DNA from: an uncultured Traorella sp.
GTDB taxonomy: Bacteria; Bacillota_I; Bacilli_A; Erysipelotrichales; Erysipelotrichaceae
NCBI GenBank assembly: GCA_945919165.1
Contig: CAMEIZ010000107.1
Coordinates: forward strand, 1 to 6,269
Direction: 5' to 3'
DNA length: 6,269 bases
In this document: one piece after another, positions 1 through 5,865 of the stretch
How the letters are laid out: every line of letters begins with the position of its first letter
Position numbering within the stretch: position 1 is the first letter of the stretch
Translations under genes and position numbers: made by a program
Notes under the pieces: model-generated
What the model saw: the letters and a program-made list of their open reading frames with translations, nothing else
The model's database searches: none
What the model was told of the DNA's origin: nothing

Positions 1-1169
1 CCAGTACCGGTATGCATCCTAGAGATGTTCATCGCATGATTCAGCTGTTACAGAATTTAAGAGATAAGGGAAACAGTGTTTTAGTGGTAGAACATGACAA
101 GGATGTCATATCCATAGCTGATGAGATTATTGACGTTGGCCCTTTAGCTGGCAAAGAGGGCGCACACATCCTCTCTCACGGAAGCTATGAGGACTTATTG
201 AAATCTAATACTCGCACAGGTAAGGCAATGAAACAAGTGGTTCCTATGAAAAGTAATCCCAGAATTCCAAAAACATTTCTTCCGATACGAAATGCTTCAA
301 TCCATAATCTGAAAAATGTTTCAGTTGATATTCCGCTGGATGTACTAACGGTGGTTACTGGCGTGGCAGGATCAGGGAAAAGCTCTCTTATTCGTGATGT
401 ATTTGCCAAACAATATGAAGATAGGCTCATTATAATTGATCAATCACCGATAACAGCTACCAATCGTTCCACTCCGGCAACCTTTTTGGGGTTTTTCGAC
501 GAAATACGAAAAGTATTGGGAATGGAAAATGGAGTTGACGCATCCCTTTTTTCCTTCAACAGTAAAGGCGCTTGTCCTGTTTGTAAGGGGAGGGGAAGTA
601 TTGTGACAGAATTGGTGTTTATGGATCCTATTACGACACTTTGTGAAGCCTGTGAGGGAAAACGATACAGTCCATTAGCCTTATCCTATTCGTATCATGG
701 AAAGAATATAGTGGATATTTTGAATATGTCTGTGATGGATGCCCGTGAATTCTTTATGGATCATAAAAAAATCTGTAAGACTTTGGATGCGATGATTGAG
801 GTGGGTCTTTCATATTTAACTTTAGGACAGCCTCTTTCAACACTTTCCGGAGGTGAACGGCAGCGATTGAAGCTGGCGAAGCATATGGATAAGAAAGGAA
901 ACATTTATATCCTGGATGAACCCACTACCGGTCTTCATCCTGCTGATATAGAGACCATCATGAAGCTTTTGGATCGTTTGGTTAACAGACATAATACGCT
1001 TATTGTGATTGAACATAATTTGGATGTGATGAAGCAGGCAGATTATATCATTGATGTTGGAATGGATGGCGGAACTTCTGGCGGAGAGATTGTTTTTTGC
1101 GGAACTGTAAAAGAAATGGCAGAAAATGCTTCTACTATTACGGCAGAATTTTTAAGAAAATCTCTATAA
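1..1169 (+). CDS. UvrA-like excinuclease ATPase, C-terminal part (5' end outside window)
   Basis: This is the last ~390 codons of a UvrA-type tandem ABC ATPase, a DNA-damage-binding dimer in nucleotide excision repair or its drug-resistance paralogues. The frame enters at the D-loop of the first nucleotide-binding domain (STGMHP from position 3), followed by its H-loop VVEHD (84-98). The second domain is complete: Walker A GVAGSGKSS (360-386), a zinc module with Cys pairs at 573/582 and 642/651 (C-X2-C-X19-C-X2-C, as in UvrA), the signature LSGGERQ (843-863), Walker B ILDEP (909-923) and H-loop VIEH (1005-1016). The text between the Cys pairs (FMDPITTLCEAC) and the short stretch between Walker A and IDQSPI differ from housekeeping UvrA. 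I therefore favour the shorter class II paralogues (UvrA2/DrrC-like), though the missing N-terminus prevents certainty. The reading frame is intact and ends in TAA. Confidence 0.9.
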   Translation, partial: STGMHPRDVHRMIQLLQNLRDKGNSVLVVEHDKDVISIADEIIDVGPLAGKEGAHILSHGSYEDLLKSNTRTGKAMKQVVPMKSNPRIPKTFLPIRNASIHNLKNVSVDIPLDVLTVVTGVAGSGKSSLIRDVFAKQYEDRLIIIDQSPITATNRSTPATFLGFFDEIRKVLGMENGVDASLFSFNSKGACPVCKGRGSIVTELVFMDPITTLCEACEGKRYSPLALSYSYHGKNIVDILNMSVMDAREFFMDHKKICKTLDAMIEVGLSYLTLGQPLSTLSGGERQRLKLAKHMDKKGNIYILDEPTTGLHPADIETIMKLLDRLVNRHNTLIVIEHNLDVMKQADYIIDVGMDGGTSGGEIVFCGTVKEMAENASTITAEFLRKSL

Positions 1170-1171
1170 CT

Positions 1172-1197
1172 AAAAAGACAGTTATCTGTCTTTTTTT
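1172..1197 (+). terminator. Intrinsic terminator of the uvrA-like gene
   Basis: A perfect inverted repeat starts 2 nt after the stop codon. AAAAAGACAG (1172-1181) pairs with CTGTCTTTTT (1186-1195) around a TTAT loop, and the T tract runs to 1197. This separates the uvrA-like gene from the thiN operon. The A-rich 5' arm could also give weak termination in the opposite direction. Confidence 0.88.
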
Positions 1198-1225
1198 AGA
1201 ATTATGGATTGAAATAAAAAGAGTT

Positions 1226-1257
1226 CATCATTTTGGTTGTTTTGTGATAAAATGATG
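1226..1257. repeat. 9-bp inverted repeat upstream of thiN start
   Basis: CATCATTTT (1226-1234) is the exact reverse complement of AAAATGATG (1249-1257), with a 14-nt spacer. It covers the candidate -10 region and ends 2 nt before the thiN ATG. It could be an operator or, if transcribed from further upstream, a hairpin at the start codon. In such AT-rich DNA it could also be chance. Confidence 0.4.
1243..1253 (+). promoter_or_regulatory. Candidate promoter -10 region for the thiN operon
   Basis: TGTGATAAAAT lies just upstream of the thiN start. It can be read as an extended -10 (TG at 1243-1244, GATAAA at 1246-1251) or as the hexamer TAAAAT (1248-1253, five of six matches to TATAAT). No good -35 lies 16-18 nt upstream. 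Transcription would begin at about 1258-1260, on or next to the A of the thiN ATG. The preceding terminator makes a promoter in this gap likely, but the exact site is uncertain. Confidence 0.4.
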
Positions 1258-1259
1258 CT

Positions 1260-1871
1260 ATGAAAGAAAGATGTGTAATTGTAGGAGCCGGGGATTTTTA
1301 TGAAGAAAGTCTGCCGATTGAAAAAAATGATTTGGTGATTGCTGCTGATGGAGGTTATTTGAATTGTCAAAAGGTAAATGTCAGACCACAGCTTTTGGTT
1401 GCTGATTTTGATTCTATGATTGAAAAGGTTAAAGGTATTGAAACAATAGTCAGTGTTCCTGAAAAAGATGATACGGATATGCTTTTGGCGATTCAGCAGG
1501 GTTTAAAGCGAGGCTGTGATGAGTTTGTGATCTATGGAGGTATGGGTGGACGACTGGAACATACTTTGGCAAATATTCAGTGTTTGAATCAGTTAGCTCA
1601 TCTGAAAATAAAAGCGGTCATGAAATCAAAGAATTCATCAGTTTATGTGATTTATGAGGACCAAATTGAATTTGATGAAGCGATGAAGGGATATATCAGT
1701 GTTTTTGCACTTGAAGATGCGACTGTTTCAATTTCAAATCTGAAGTATGAATTAGATCATTATCAGATGAAAACAACGTATCCGATTGGAACTGATAATG
1801 AATTTATTGGAAAGAAAAGCCGCATTCATGTACATAGCGGAGCAGTATGTATTATCGTAAGTGAGGGATAG
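1260..1871 (+). CDS. thiN: Thiamine pyrophosphokinase
   Basis: This cytoplasmic enzyme transfers pyrophosphate from ATP to thiamine, giving thiamine pyrophosphate and AMP. The 203-residue length is normal for the bacterial family. Family motifs appear in order: AADGG (28-32), VADFDS (47-52), the acidic EKDDTDM (68-74) and GGMGGRLEHTLAN (93-105) in the N-terminal catalytic domain. A C-terminal beta-rich thiamine-binding domain follows, ending in the typical T-x-N-E-F-x-G (178-184) and SGAVCIIVS (193-201) elements. The usual GGRxDH reads GGRLEH here, a conservative Asp-to-Glu change. The ATG is chosen because VIVGAG follows directly, as expected for the first strand. No Shine-Dalgarno site is visible before it. 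It is the first gene of a three-gene operon. No TPP riboswitch fits in the 90-nt gap upstream. Confidence 0.93.
   Translation: MKERCVIVGAGDFYEESLPIEKNDLVIAADGGYLNCQKVNVRPQLLVADFDSMIEKVKGIETIVSVPEKDDTDMLLAIQQGLKRGCDEFVIYGGMGGRLEHTLANIQCLNQLAHLKIKAVMKSKNSSVYVIYEDQIEFDEAMKGYISVFALEDATVSISNLKYELDHYQMKTTYPIGTDNEFIGKKSRIHVHSGAVCIIVSEG
1863..1867 (+). promoter_or_regulatory. Ribosome binding site of the LRR protein gene
   Basis: GAGGG lies within the last codons of thiN, 6 nt before the ATG at 1874. It overlaps the end of the upstream coding region, which suggests translational linkage of the two genes. Confidence 0.7.
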
Positions 1872-1873
1872 AT

Positions 1874-2581
1874 ATGGTTGAAAAGAAATATTATTTGTTA
1901 AGAGATGGAGAATTGTGGTTTAATGATTCTGTTTTGGTGATCGACGGGGATGATTTTAGAAGAAAGAGTCTGCACTATGTTCATTTGGGTGAAAAGGCTA
2001 CCCGTGTAGGTGAGGCAACATTTGAAGGAAATTATCTGACACAAATTCATTTTCATAAGAAAATCAAATGGATTGGAAAACGTTCTTTTGCTGATAATAA
2101 GATTGAAAAGATTATTTTTTCAAGATTGGAAGTTCCTGAAATAGAAAAAGATGCATTTTCCGGCAATCCGGTTTCGTTGATCATTGTTCCTTATGAAACT
2201 CTTGAGGATTATAAAAAAGTGTTGGGAAAGGTGGAATTTGATCAGCCGGTTGAAATCAAGTCAAATATTGAAATCAAGTTTAAGAGGCTGAATGAGGAAT
2301 ATGTGGAAGGTACGGTGATCATGATCAAGGCTTTCCCGATTTATGGCTCATATATCTGGAGAATTGAAAAGGAAGAGATTACGGATCTAGAAACAAAGAT
2401 GAAGAAGGATGAAAATCAATATGATTTTGGAGAAATCATCCTAAATGATGTTTCTTATAACATATATAAAGACGGACATGGCAATGTGTTTGTTTATCGC
2501 AAAAAGAATGATCAATATATTGATGTTACGTTTGGTGATTTTGAAACGATTTATAATGATGCCAGAAAGGCACTTTTATGA
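1874..2581 (+). CDS. BspA-type leucine-rich-repeat protein, cytoplasmic, function unknown
   Basis: This is a 235-residue protein. Residues about 35-115 contain three imperfect repeats of the BspA/LRR_5 kind: TRVGEATFEGNYLTQIHF (43-60), WIGKRSFADNKIEKIIF (66-82) and EIEKDAFSGNPVSLIIV (89-105), each with the I-x-x-x-A/S-F-x-x-N signature. The last repeat is followed by PYETLEDYKKV, a common way for such arrays to end. The C-terminal ~105 residues are charged, predicted mostly beta, and not recognised. There is no signal peptide, transmembrane segment or sorting motif, whereas most BspA-type LRR proteins are surface exposed. It starts 2 nt after thiN and its last 4 nt overlap the rlmA start, so it belongs to their transcript. 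A protein-interaction role is the most that can be inferred. Confidence 0.82.
   Translation: MVEKKYYLLRDGELWFNDSVLVIDGDDFRRKSLHYVHLGEKATRVGEATFEGNYLTQIHFHKKIKWIGKRSFADNKIEKIIFSRLEVPEIEKDAFSGNPVSLIIVPYETLEDYKKVLGKVEFDQPVEIKSNIEIKFKRLNEEYVEGTVIMIKAFPIYGSYIWRIEKEEITDLETKMKKDENQYDFGEIILNDVSYNIYKDGHGNVFVYRKKNDQYIDVTFGDFETIYNDARKALL
2564..2570 (+). promoter_or_regulatory. Ribosome binding site of rlmA, inside the upstream gene
   Basis: AGAAAGG lies 7 nt before the ATG at 2578, within the final codons of the LRR gene. It supports starting rlmA at the ATGA overlap. Confidence 0.55.
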
Positions 2582-3360
2582 TTTGTCCGAAATGTCATCA
2601 GAAATTGTTAGCTATGGATCATTGTTTTGTGTGTAAGAATCATCATAGCTATGATATTGCCAGACAGGGTTATGTGAATTTGAATCTGGATCATTCAAAA
2701 ATGAGCGGTGATTCAAAAGAAATGGTTTTAGCACGTCATTTGTTTCTTAATAAAGGCTATTATGAACCATTACAAAGAGTTTTAGAAGAGATCGTTATTA
2801 AGTATCAGCTTCATACTTTAGCGGATTTGGGTTGTGGTGAAGGCTATTATACAAAAAAAATGAGTCTTCATACTGAAAAGTGTTATGGTTTTGATTTAAG
2901 CAAGGACGCATTAAAAATAGCTGCCAGAGAGGATAAGAATTGTCAGTATGTCGTGGCAAGCATTTTTCATTTGCCTTTGGAGGATGAAAGTGTAGAAGCA
3001 ATCAGTAATGTATTTGCCCCATCTCCTTTGGATGAATGTGTAAGAGTACTAAAAAGAAAGGGCTTGTATATTCGCGTTACACCTCATTCAAGACATTTGT
3101 TTGGATTGAAGGAAAAACTGTATGACAAGCCTTATGAAAATGAAATAGAATTGCTTTTTGATGAAAGATTTGAGCTGATTGAAAGAATTCTTGTACAAGA
3201 TATGATTGAAATCAAGGATCAAAAAGACATTGAAGCCTTATTTATGATGACTCCTTATTATTGGAAAAGCAGCAGAGAAGCTTCAAAAAAAGTGAAACAG
3301 ATGGAAAAACTGACCACTGAAATTGCTTTTGATGTTCAGATTTATGAAAAAAAAGATTGA
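2578..3360 (+). CDS. rlmA: 23S rRNA (guanine-N1-)-methyltransferase, RlmA family
   Basis: This SAM-dependent enzyme methylates N1 of a guanine in helix 35 of 23S rRNA. The family target is G745 for Gram-negative RlmA(I) and G748 for Gram-positive RlmA(II)/TlrB, so G748 is the likelier target by lineage. The N-terminal zinc ribbon is complete: C3, C6, C19 and H23. The family block YDIARQGYVNL (25-35) and the GDSKEMVLAR (44-53) segment follow. The SAM-binding motif I is LADLGCGEGYY (81-91), and NVFAPSPLDE corresponds to the family's IYAP segment. RVTPHSRHLFGLKEKLYD and the late MMTPYYWK block also match RlmA. The length of 260 residues is close to the 269 of E. coli RlmA. The ATG overlaps the LRR gene stop (ATGA). 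In RlmA(II) enzymes this methylation contributes to tylosin-type macrolide resistance together with another methylation; here it is probably the housekeeping copy. Confidence 0.93.
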   Translation: MICPKCHQKLLAMDHCFVCKNHHSYDIARQGYVNLNLDHSKMSGDSKEMVLARHLFLNKGYYEPLQRVLEEIVIKYQLHTLADLGCGEGYYTKKMSLHTEKCYGFDLSKDALKIAAREDKNCQYVVASIFHLPLEDESVEAISNVFAPSPLDECVRVLKRKGLYIRVTPHSRHLFGLKEKLYDKPYENEIELLFDERFELIERILVQDMIEIKDQKDIEALFMMTPYYWKSSREASKKVKQMEKLTTEIAFDVQIYEKKD

Positions 3361-3533
3361 TGGAAATTGTATTAGATACCGATTTTATGAAGTTTTTGAG
3401 AGTTTGGGATTTTTAAAAGTTCGAGTAAATATCAATTCATGGCAATATCAGGTGAAATGCAAAACAAGATAGATAATTTACTGATAAAAGAAAGATTCAA
3501 ACCTACTTGGGTATAGTTTTTCAGTTCAATGAA

Positions 3534-3542
3534 TGTTATAAT
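3534..3542 (+). promoter_or_regulatory. Extended -10 promoter of ffh
   Basis: TGTTATAAT matches the extended -10 consensus TGnTATAAT exactly. No good -35 lies 16-18 nt upstream, which is common for extended -10 promoters. Transcription would start near 3549, giving a leader of about 16 nt that is just long enough for the ribosome binding site. Confidence 0.6.
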
Positions 3543-3553
3543 GATGTGGCAAT

Positions 3554-3561
3554 AGAGGTGG
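3554..3561 (+). promoter_or_regulatory. Ribosome binding site of ffh
   Basis: AGAGGTGG is a strong anti-16S match, with its core centred about 6 nt before the ATG at 3565. It fixes the ffh start. Confidence 0.8.
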
Positions 3562-3564
3562 AAT

Positions 3565-4962
3565 ATGGCATTTGAATCATTAACGAATAAATTAAACAAA
3601 ACCCTGAGAAATTTAAGCGGTCAGGGAAAATTAAGTGAAAAGAACATGAATGACATGCTCAAGGAAGTGAGAATGTCACTTTTGGAAGCAGATGTCAACT
3701 ATCAGGTTGTCAAAGACTTTATTGCCAGAGTTAAGGAAAAAGCTCTGGGCGTTGAAGTCATGGATTCACTGAATCCAAGTCAGATGGTCGTGAAAATTGT
3801 CCATGAAGAGATTGAAGCTCTGTTAGGTGACAATGACAACGAGCTGAAGCTGAAACAAGGCCTTGCTTCAATTATGATGGTAGGTCTTCAGGGAACCGGT
3901 AAAACAACGGCAGCAGCTAAAATTACCAATCTGTTAAAGAAGAAAAAAGGACGCAGGCCTTTACTAGTTGCCTGTGATATTATTCGTCCGGCAGCAATTG
4001 AGCAGCTGAAAACACTAGGAAAGAGCATTGATGTTGAAGTGTACAGCGAGGGTGTTAACGTTGATGTTTTGACAACAGTCAAACATGCTCAAAGTTATGC
4101 GCTGGAAAATAACTATGATACATTAATTGTGGATACTGCTGGACGTCTTCATATTGATGAAGAACTGATGCAGGAATTAAAGGATCTGGAAGCTTATCTG
4201 CAGCCGGATGAAATATTGCTGACGGTAGATGCCATGAGTGGTCAGGATATTGTTAGTGTTGCCCAAAGCTTTACAAATCAGCTGCATGTCAGCGGATTAG
4301 TTGCAACTAAAATGGATGGCGATTCCCGAGGCGGAGGAATTCTTTCTGTCAGAAGTCTGACACAGATTCCGGTTAAATTTGCCAGTCAGGGTGAAAAGAT
4401 CGATGATTTGGATATTTTCTATCCGGATCGTATGGCAGACCGTATTCTGGGCATGGGCGATATCATGACGCTGGTAGAACAGGCTCAGGAAAAAATGGAT
4501 CTTGAAGAAAGTGAAAAAGCTGCCAAACGTATGATGAGCGGTCGCTATACCCTGGATGATATGCTTATTCAGCTTCGTCAGGTCAATAAGATGGGCTCAT
4601 TAGGCGGTATATTAAAAATGATTCCGGGTATGAGTCAGATGGCTGGTCAGATTGATGAAGTCAAAGCCAGCAATAATTTAAAAAAGACAGAAGCCATGAT
4701 TCTGTCGATGACCCAGGAAGAAAGAAATGATCCTTCTATACTAAGAGCAAGCAGAAAGAGTCGTATTGCGAAAGGAAGCGGTGTTCAGGTAAGTGATGTT
4801 AATAAGCTTATCAAGCAGTTTGAACAAAGCAAGCAGGCAATGAAGATGCTTTCACAGATGCAAAAGGGTGGTATGCCCAATATGAATGCGATGAACCAGA
4901 TGATGCGTTCAACACGCATGAATCAGGGACCTAAGCTAAAAACAAGAGGCCGTAGAAGATAA
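3565..4962 (+). CDS. ffh: Signal recognition particle GTPase Ffh
   Basis: Ffh is the protein subunit of the signal recognition particle. It binds hydrophobic signal sequences on nascent chains, pairs with 4.5S/6S SRP RNA, and docks with FtsY through its GTPase. All 465 residues are present. The N domain (about 1-90) carries EVRMSLLEADVNYQVVKDF. The G domain has the P-loop GLQGTGKTT (107-115), DIIRPAA (138-144), DTAGRLH (190-196) and TKMDGDSRGGG (248-258). The M domain runs from about 300 to the end and is methionine-rich, with about 20 Met. It includes the finger-loop region GSLGGILKMIPGMSQM (344-359), the SRP-RNA-binding helices around SRKSRIAKGSGVQVSDVNKL (396-415), and a basic tail ending KTRGRRR. 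It appears to be a single-gene unit with its own promoter and terminator; ylxM and ftsY, frequent partners in Firmicutes, are not adjacent here. Confidence 0.98.
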   Translation: MAFESLTNKLNKTLRNLSGQGKLSEKNMNDMLKEVRMSLLEADVNYQVVKDFIARVKEKALGVEVMDSLNPSQMVVKIVHEEIEALLGDNDNELKLKQGLASIMMVGLQGTGKTTAAAKITNLLKKKKGRRPLLVACDIIRPAAIEQLKTLGKSIDVEVYSEGVNVDVLTTVKHAQSYALENNYDTLIVDTAGRLHIDEELMQELKDLEAYLQPDEILLTVDAMSGQDIVSVAQSFTNQLHVSGLVATKMDGDSRGGGILSVRSLTQIPVKFASQGEKIDDLDIFYPDRMADRILGMGDIMTLVEQAQEKMDLEESEKAAKRMMSGRYTLDDMLIQLRQVNKMGSLGGILKMIPGMSQMAGQIDEVKASNNLKKTEAMILSMTQEERNDPSILRASRKSRIAKGSGVQVSDVNKLIKQFEQSKQAMKMLSQMQKGGMPNMNAMNQMMRSTRMNQGPKLKTRGRRR

Positions 4963-5003
4963 AAAGAAGCAAGTACTAACAGTTATACTATAAAAAACAT
5001 AAC

Positions 5004-5040
5004 AAAAGTAAGTGATATGAAATGATCGCTTACTTTTTTT
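5004..5040 (+). terminator. Intrinsic terminator of ffh
   Basis: A 13-bp stem pairs AAAAGTAAGTGAT (5004-5016) with ATCGCTTACTTTT (5025-5037), with a single U-G wobble and the 8-nt loop ATGAAATG. A seven-T run (5034-5040) follows. It lies 42 nt past the ffh stop. The arms are A/T symmetric, so it may also serve the converging gene on the - strand, but less efficiently because its T run there is only four bases. Confidence 0.88.
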
Positions 5041-5154
5041 ACATGATTTTCAGAGTTACTTCTATTTGAAAATCTTAGTTTTCTCAATTTAATTTAAAAT
5101 CCCCTTATTTTTTGGTATATCTTTTGAATCATTGACTGACAATTATTTTGATTA

Positions 5155-5685
5155 TCATGAATGAAAATGTTCAAGAAATTGTTTGGTTTTTGACCAGTAA
5201 TGGATACCCCAGTTTTCAAAGCTCCACTCTTCCATATAATCGTTGCATTCATAGTCAATATAGTAAACCAGATCATTATGAACAACAAAATTTGTTGGAA
5301 AATAATCCAGATTTAAATGATTTTCTTTTGCTTGTTTTGCCATTTCTCTGACTTGATCAAGATAGCTCTTTTTCATTTGATCATGAAGTATAAGCTGATC
5401 AATAGTCATCCCCTCAATATATTCTTTTAAAAGTATTTCTTTTTCCATATCGATGTCAATCATGTTAGGAACTCTGATTTGGGCTTTTTTTAAACGTTGA
5501 TAATCGTTTTTTTCAGCTTCGATCTTATTTCCAAAGGTATAATAGTCACATGGTTCATGATGGATTTTTTTCAAAACATAAAGATGATTATTTTCTTTGA
5601 CAAGATAGGAATATCCGCCTTTTCCATGACCTAACAGCTGGATAATTTCAACTTGATGCTGATGTATTTGATATATTTTGTTCAT
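5155..5685 (-). CDS. Small protein-kinase-fold protein (putative atypical kinase)
   Basis: This is a 176-residue cytoplasmic protein with a shrunken protein-kinase-like fold. A glycine-rich loop GHGKGGYSYLV (19-29) is followed by YVLKKI with the expected ATP-anchoring lysine at K39 or K40, and an acidic helix KIEAEKNDYQRL (54-65) that could supply the ion-pair glutamate. A hinge-like segment LLKEYIEGMTIDQLI (85-99) comes next. The catalytic loop reads HLNLDYFPTNFVV (123-135), giving a D127...N132 pair without the HRD motif. YIDYE (142-146) takes the place of DFG, with D144 as the metal ligand. The tail EEWSFENWGIHYW (152-164) ends the protein, so most of the usual C-lobe is absent. The fold resembles the Bud32/RIO/LPS-kinase group, but the substrate is unknown and could be a protein or a small molecule. 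It converges with ffh and diverges from the flavodoxin-like gene. Confidence 0.72.
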   Translation of the reverse strand: MNKIYQIHQHQVEIIQLLGHGKGGYSYLVKENNHLYVLKKIHHEPCDYYTFGNKIEAEKNDYQRLKKAQIRVPNMIDIDMEKEILLKEYIEGMTIDQLILHDQMKKSYLDQVREMAKQAKENHLNLDYFPTNFVVHNDLVYYIDYECNDYMEEWSFENWGIHYWSKTKQFLEHFHS

Positions 5686-5689
5686 AAAT

Positions 5690-5695
5690 TCTCCA
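5690..5695 (-). promoter_or_regulatory. Ribosome binding site of the kinase-like gene
   Basis: On the - strand TTGGAGAATTT precedes the ATG, with GGAG about 6 nt upstream of the start codon at 5685. This supports the chosen start. No convincing -35/-10 pair is visible for this gene. TATGAT and TATAAC on the - strand of 5686-5780 are the best -10 candidates, and both lack a -35. Confidence 0.7.
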
Positions 5696-5735
5696 AAAAA
5701 TTCCTGAGGAAAGGATATTAGATTTTTTTAGTGTG

Positions 5736-5772
5736 TTATATGCTTGATCTTTAAGCTAATTCTATCATATAA
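5736..5772. repeat. 7-bp inverted repeat in the divergent intergenic region
   Basis: TTATATG (5736-5742) and CATATAA (5766-5772) are perfect inverted repeats with a 23-nt spacer between the kinase-like and flavodoxin-like genes. They overlap the possible - strand promoter region. This may be an operator, but chance is plausible in AT-rich sequence. Confidence 0.25.
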
Positions 5773-5789
5773 AAACATCTCAGTAAATG

Positions 5790-5818
5790 TTGGCATTACA
5801 CTATAAGCATGTTAATAT
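5790..5818 (+). promoter_or_regulatory. Sigma-A type promoter of the flavodoxin-like gene
   Basis: The -35 TTGGCA (5790-5795, five of six matches) and the -10 TAATAT (5813-5818, four of six) are separated by exactly 17 nt. Transcription would start near 5825, leaving a leader of about 40 nt. Confidence 0.6.
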
Positions 5819-5850
5819 ACTTCATAAGGTGTAGCTTTATATTTTACATC

Positions 5851-5858
5851 AAAGGAGG
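5851..5858 (+). promoter_or_regulatory. Strong ribosome binding site of the flavodoxin-like gene
   Basis: AAAGGAGG is a near-perfect Shine-Dalgarno sequence 7 nt before the ATG at 5866. It is the strongest in the window. Confidence 0.9.
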
Positions 5859-5865
5859 AATGAAC

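Larger units (their letters stand above)
3361..3564. other. Intergenic spacer rlmA-ffh, no convincing gene
   Basis: This 204-nt spacer holds no recognisable gene, and I see no strong terminator after rlmA. A 42-codon frame (3344-3472) starts inside rlmA, and a second frame ending at 3516 reads MAISGEMQNKID and onward. Neither has a Shine-Dalgarno site or a recognisable family. The last 30 nt carry the ffh promoter and ribosome binding site. Confidence 0.6.

Noticed and set aside
185..430. 81-codon - strand frame inside the uvrA-like gene
   Set aside because: It lies antisense to the strongly conserved Walker A region of a real gene and has no start signal.
1209..1214. TTGAAA as a -35 element for thiN
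   Set aside because: It lies more than 30 nt upstream of the only plausible -10 sites, far outside the 16-18 nt spacing.
1198..1259. TPP riboswitch before thiN
   Set aside because: The gap after the terminator is about 60 nt, too short for a TPP aptamer, and the conserved CUGAGA element is absent.
1182..1370. 62-codon - strand frame over the thiN start
   Set aside because: It begins inside thiN, ends in the terminator hairpin, and its composition reflects antisense AT-rich DNA.
3360..3416. 18-codon frame MEIVLDTDFMKFLRVWDF overlapping the rlmA stop
   Set aside because: It has a TGATG overlap but no recognisable family, very short length and no ribosome binding site upstream.
3501..3521. 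Terminator-like ACCT-ACTT-GGGT hairpin plus a T run after rlmA
   Set aside because: The stem is only 4 bp with one wobble, and the five-T run begins 4 nt after the stem. It is too weak to call, so readthrough from rlmA into ffh remains possible.
4963..5154. SRP RNA gene next to ffh
   Set aside because: The spacer lacks the conserved SRP RNA apical loop sequence (GGAAG...AGCA type). It contains only the terminator and AT-rich sequence.
5094..5351. Overlapping - and + strand frames at the 3' end of the kinase-like gene
   Set aside because: Both are alternative-frame readings of the kinase-like gene and its downstream spacer. Only the 5155-5685 frame shows family motifs and a ribosome binding site.
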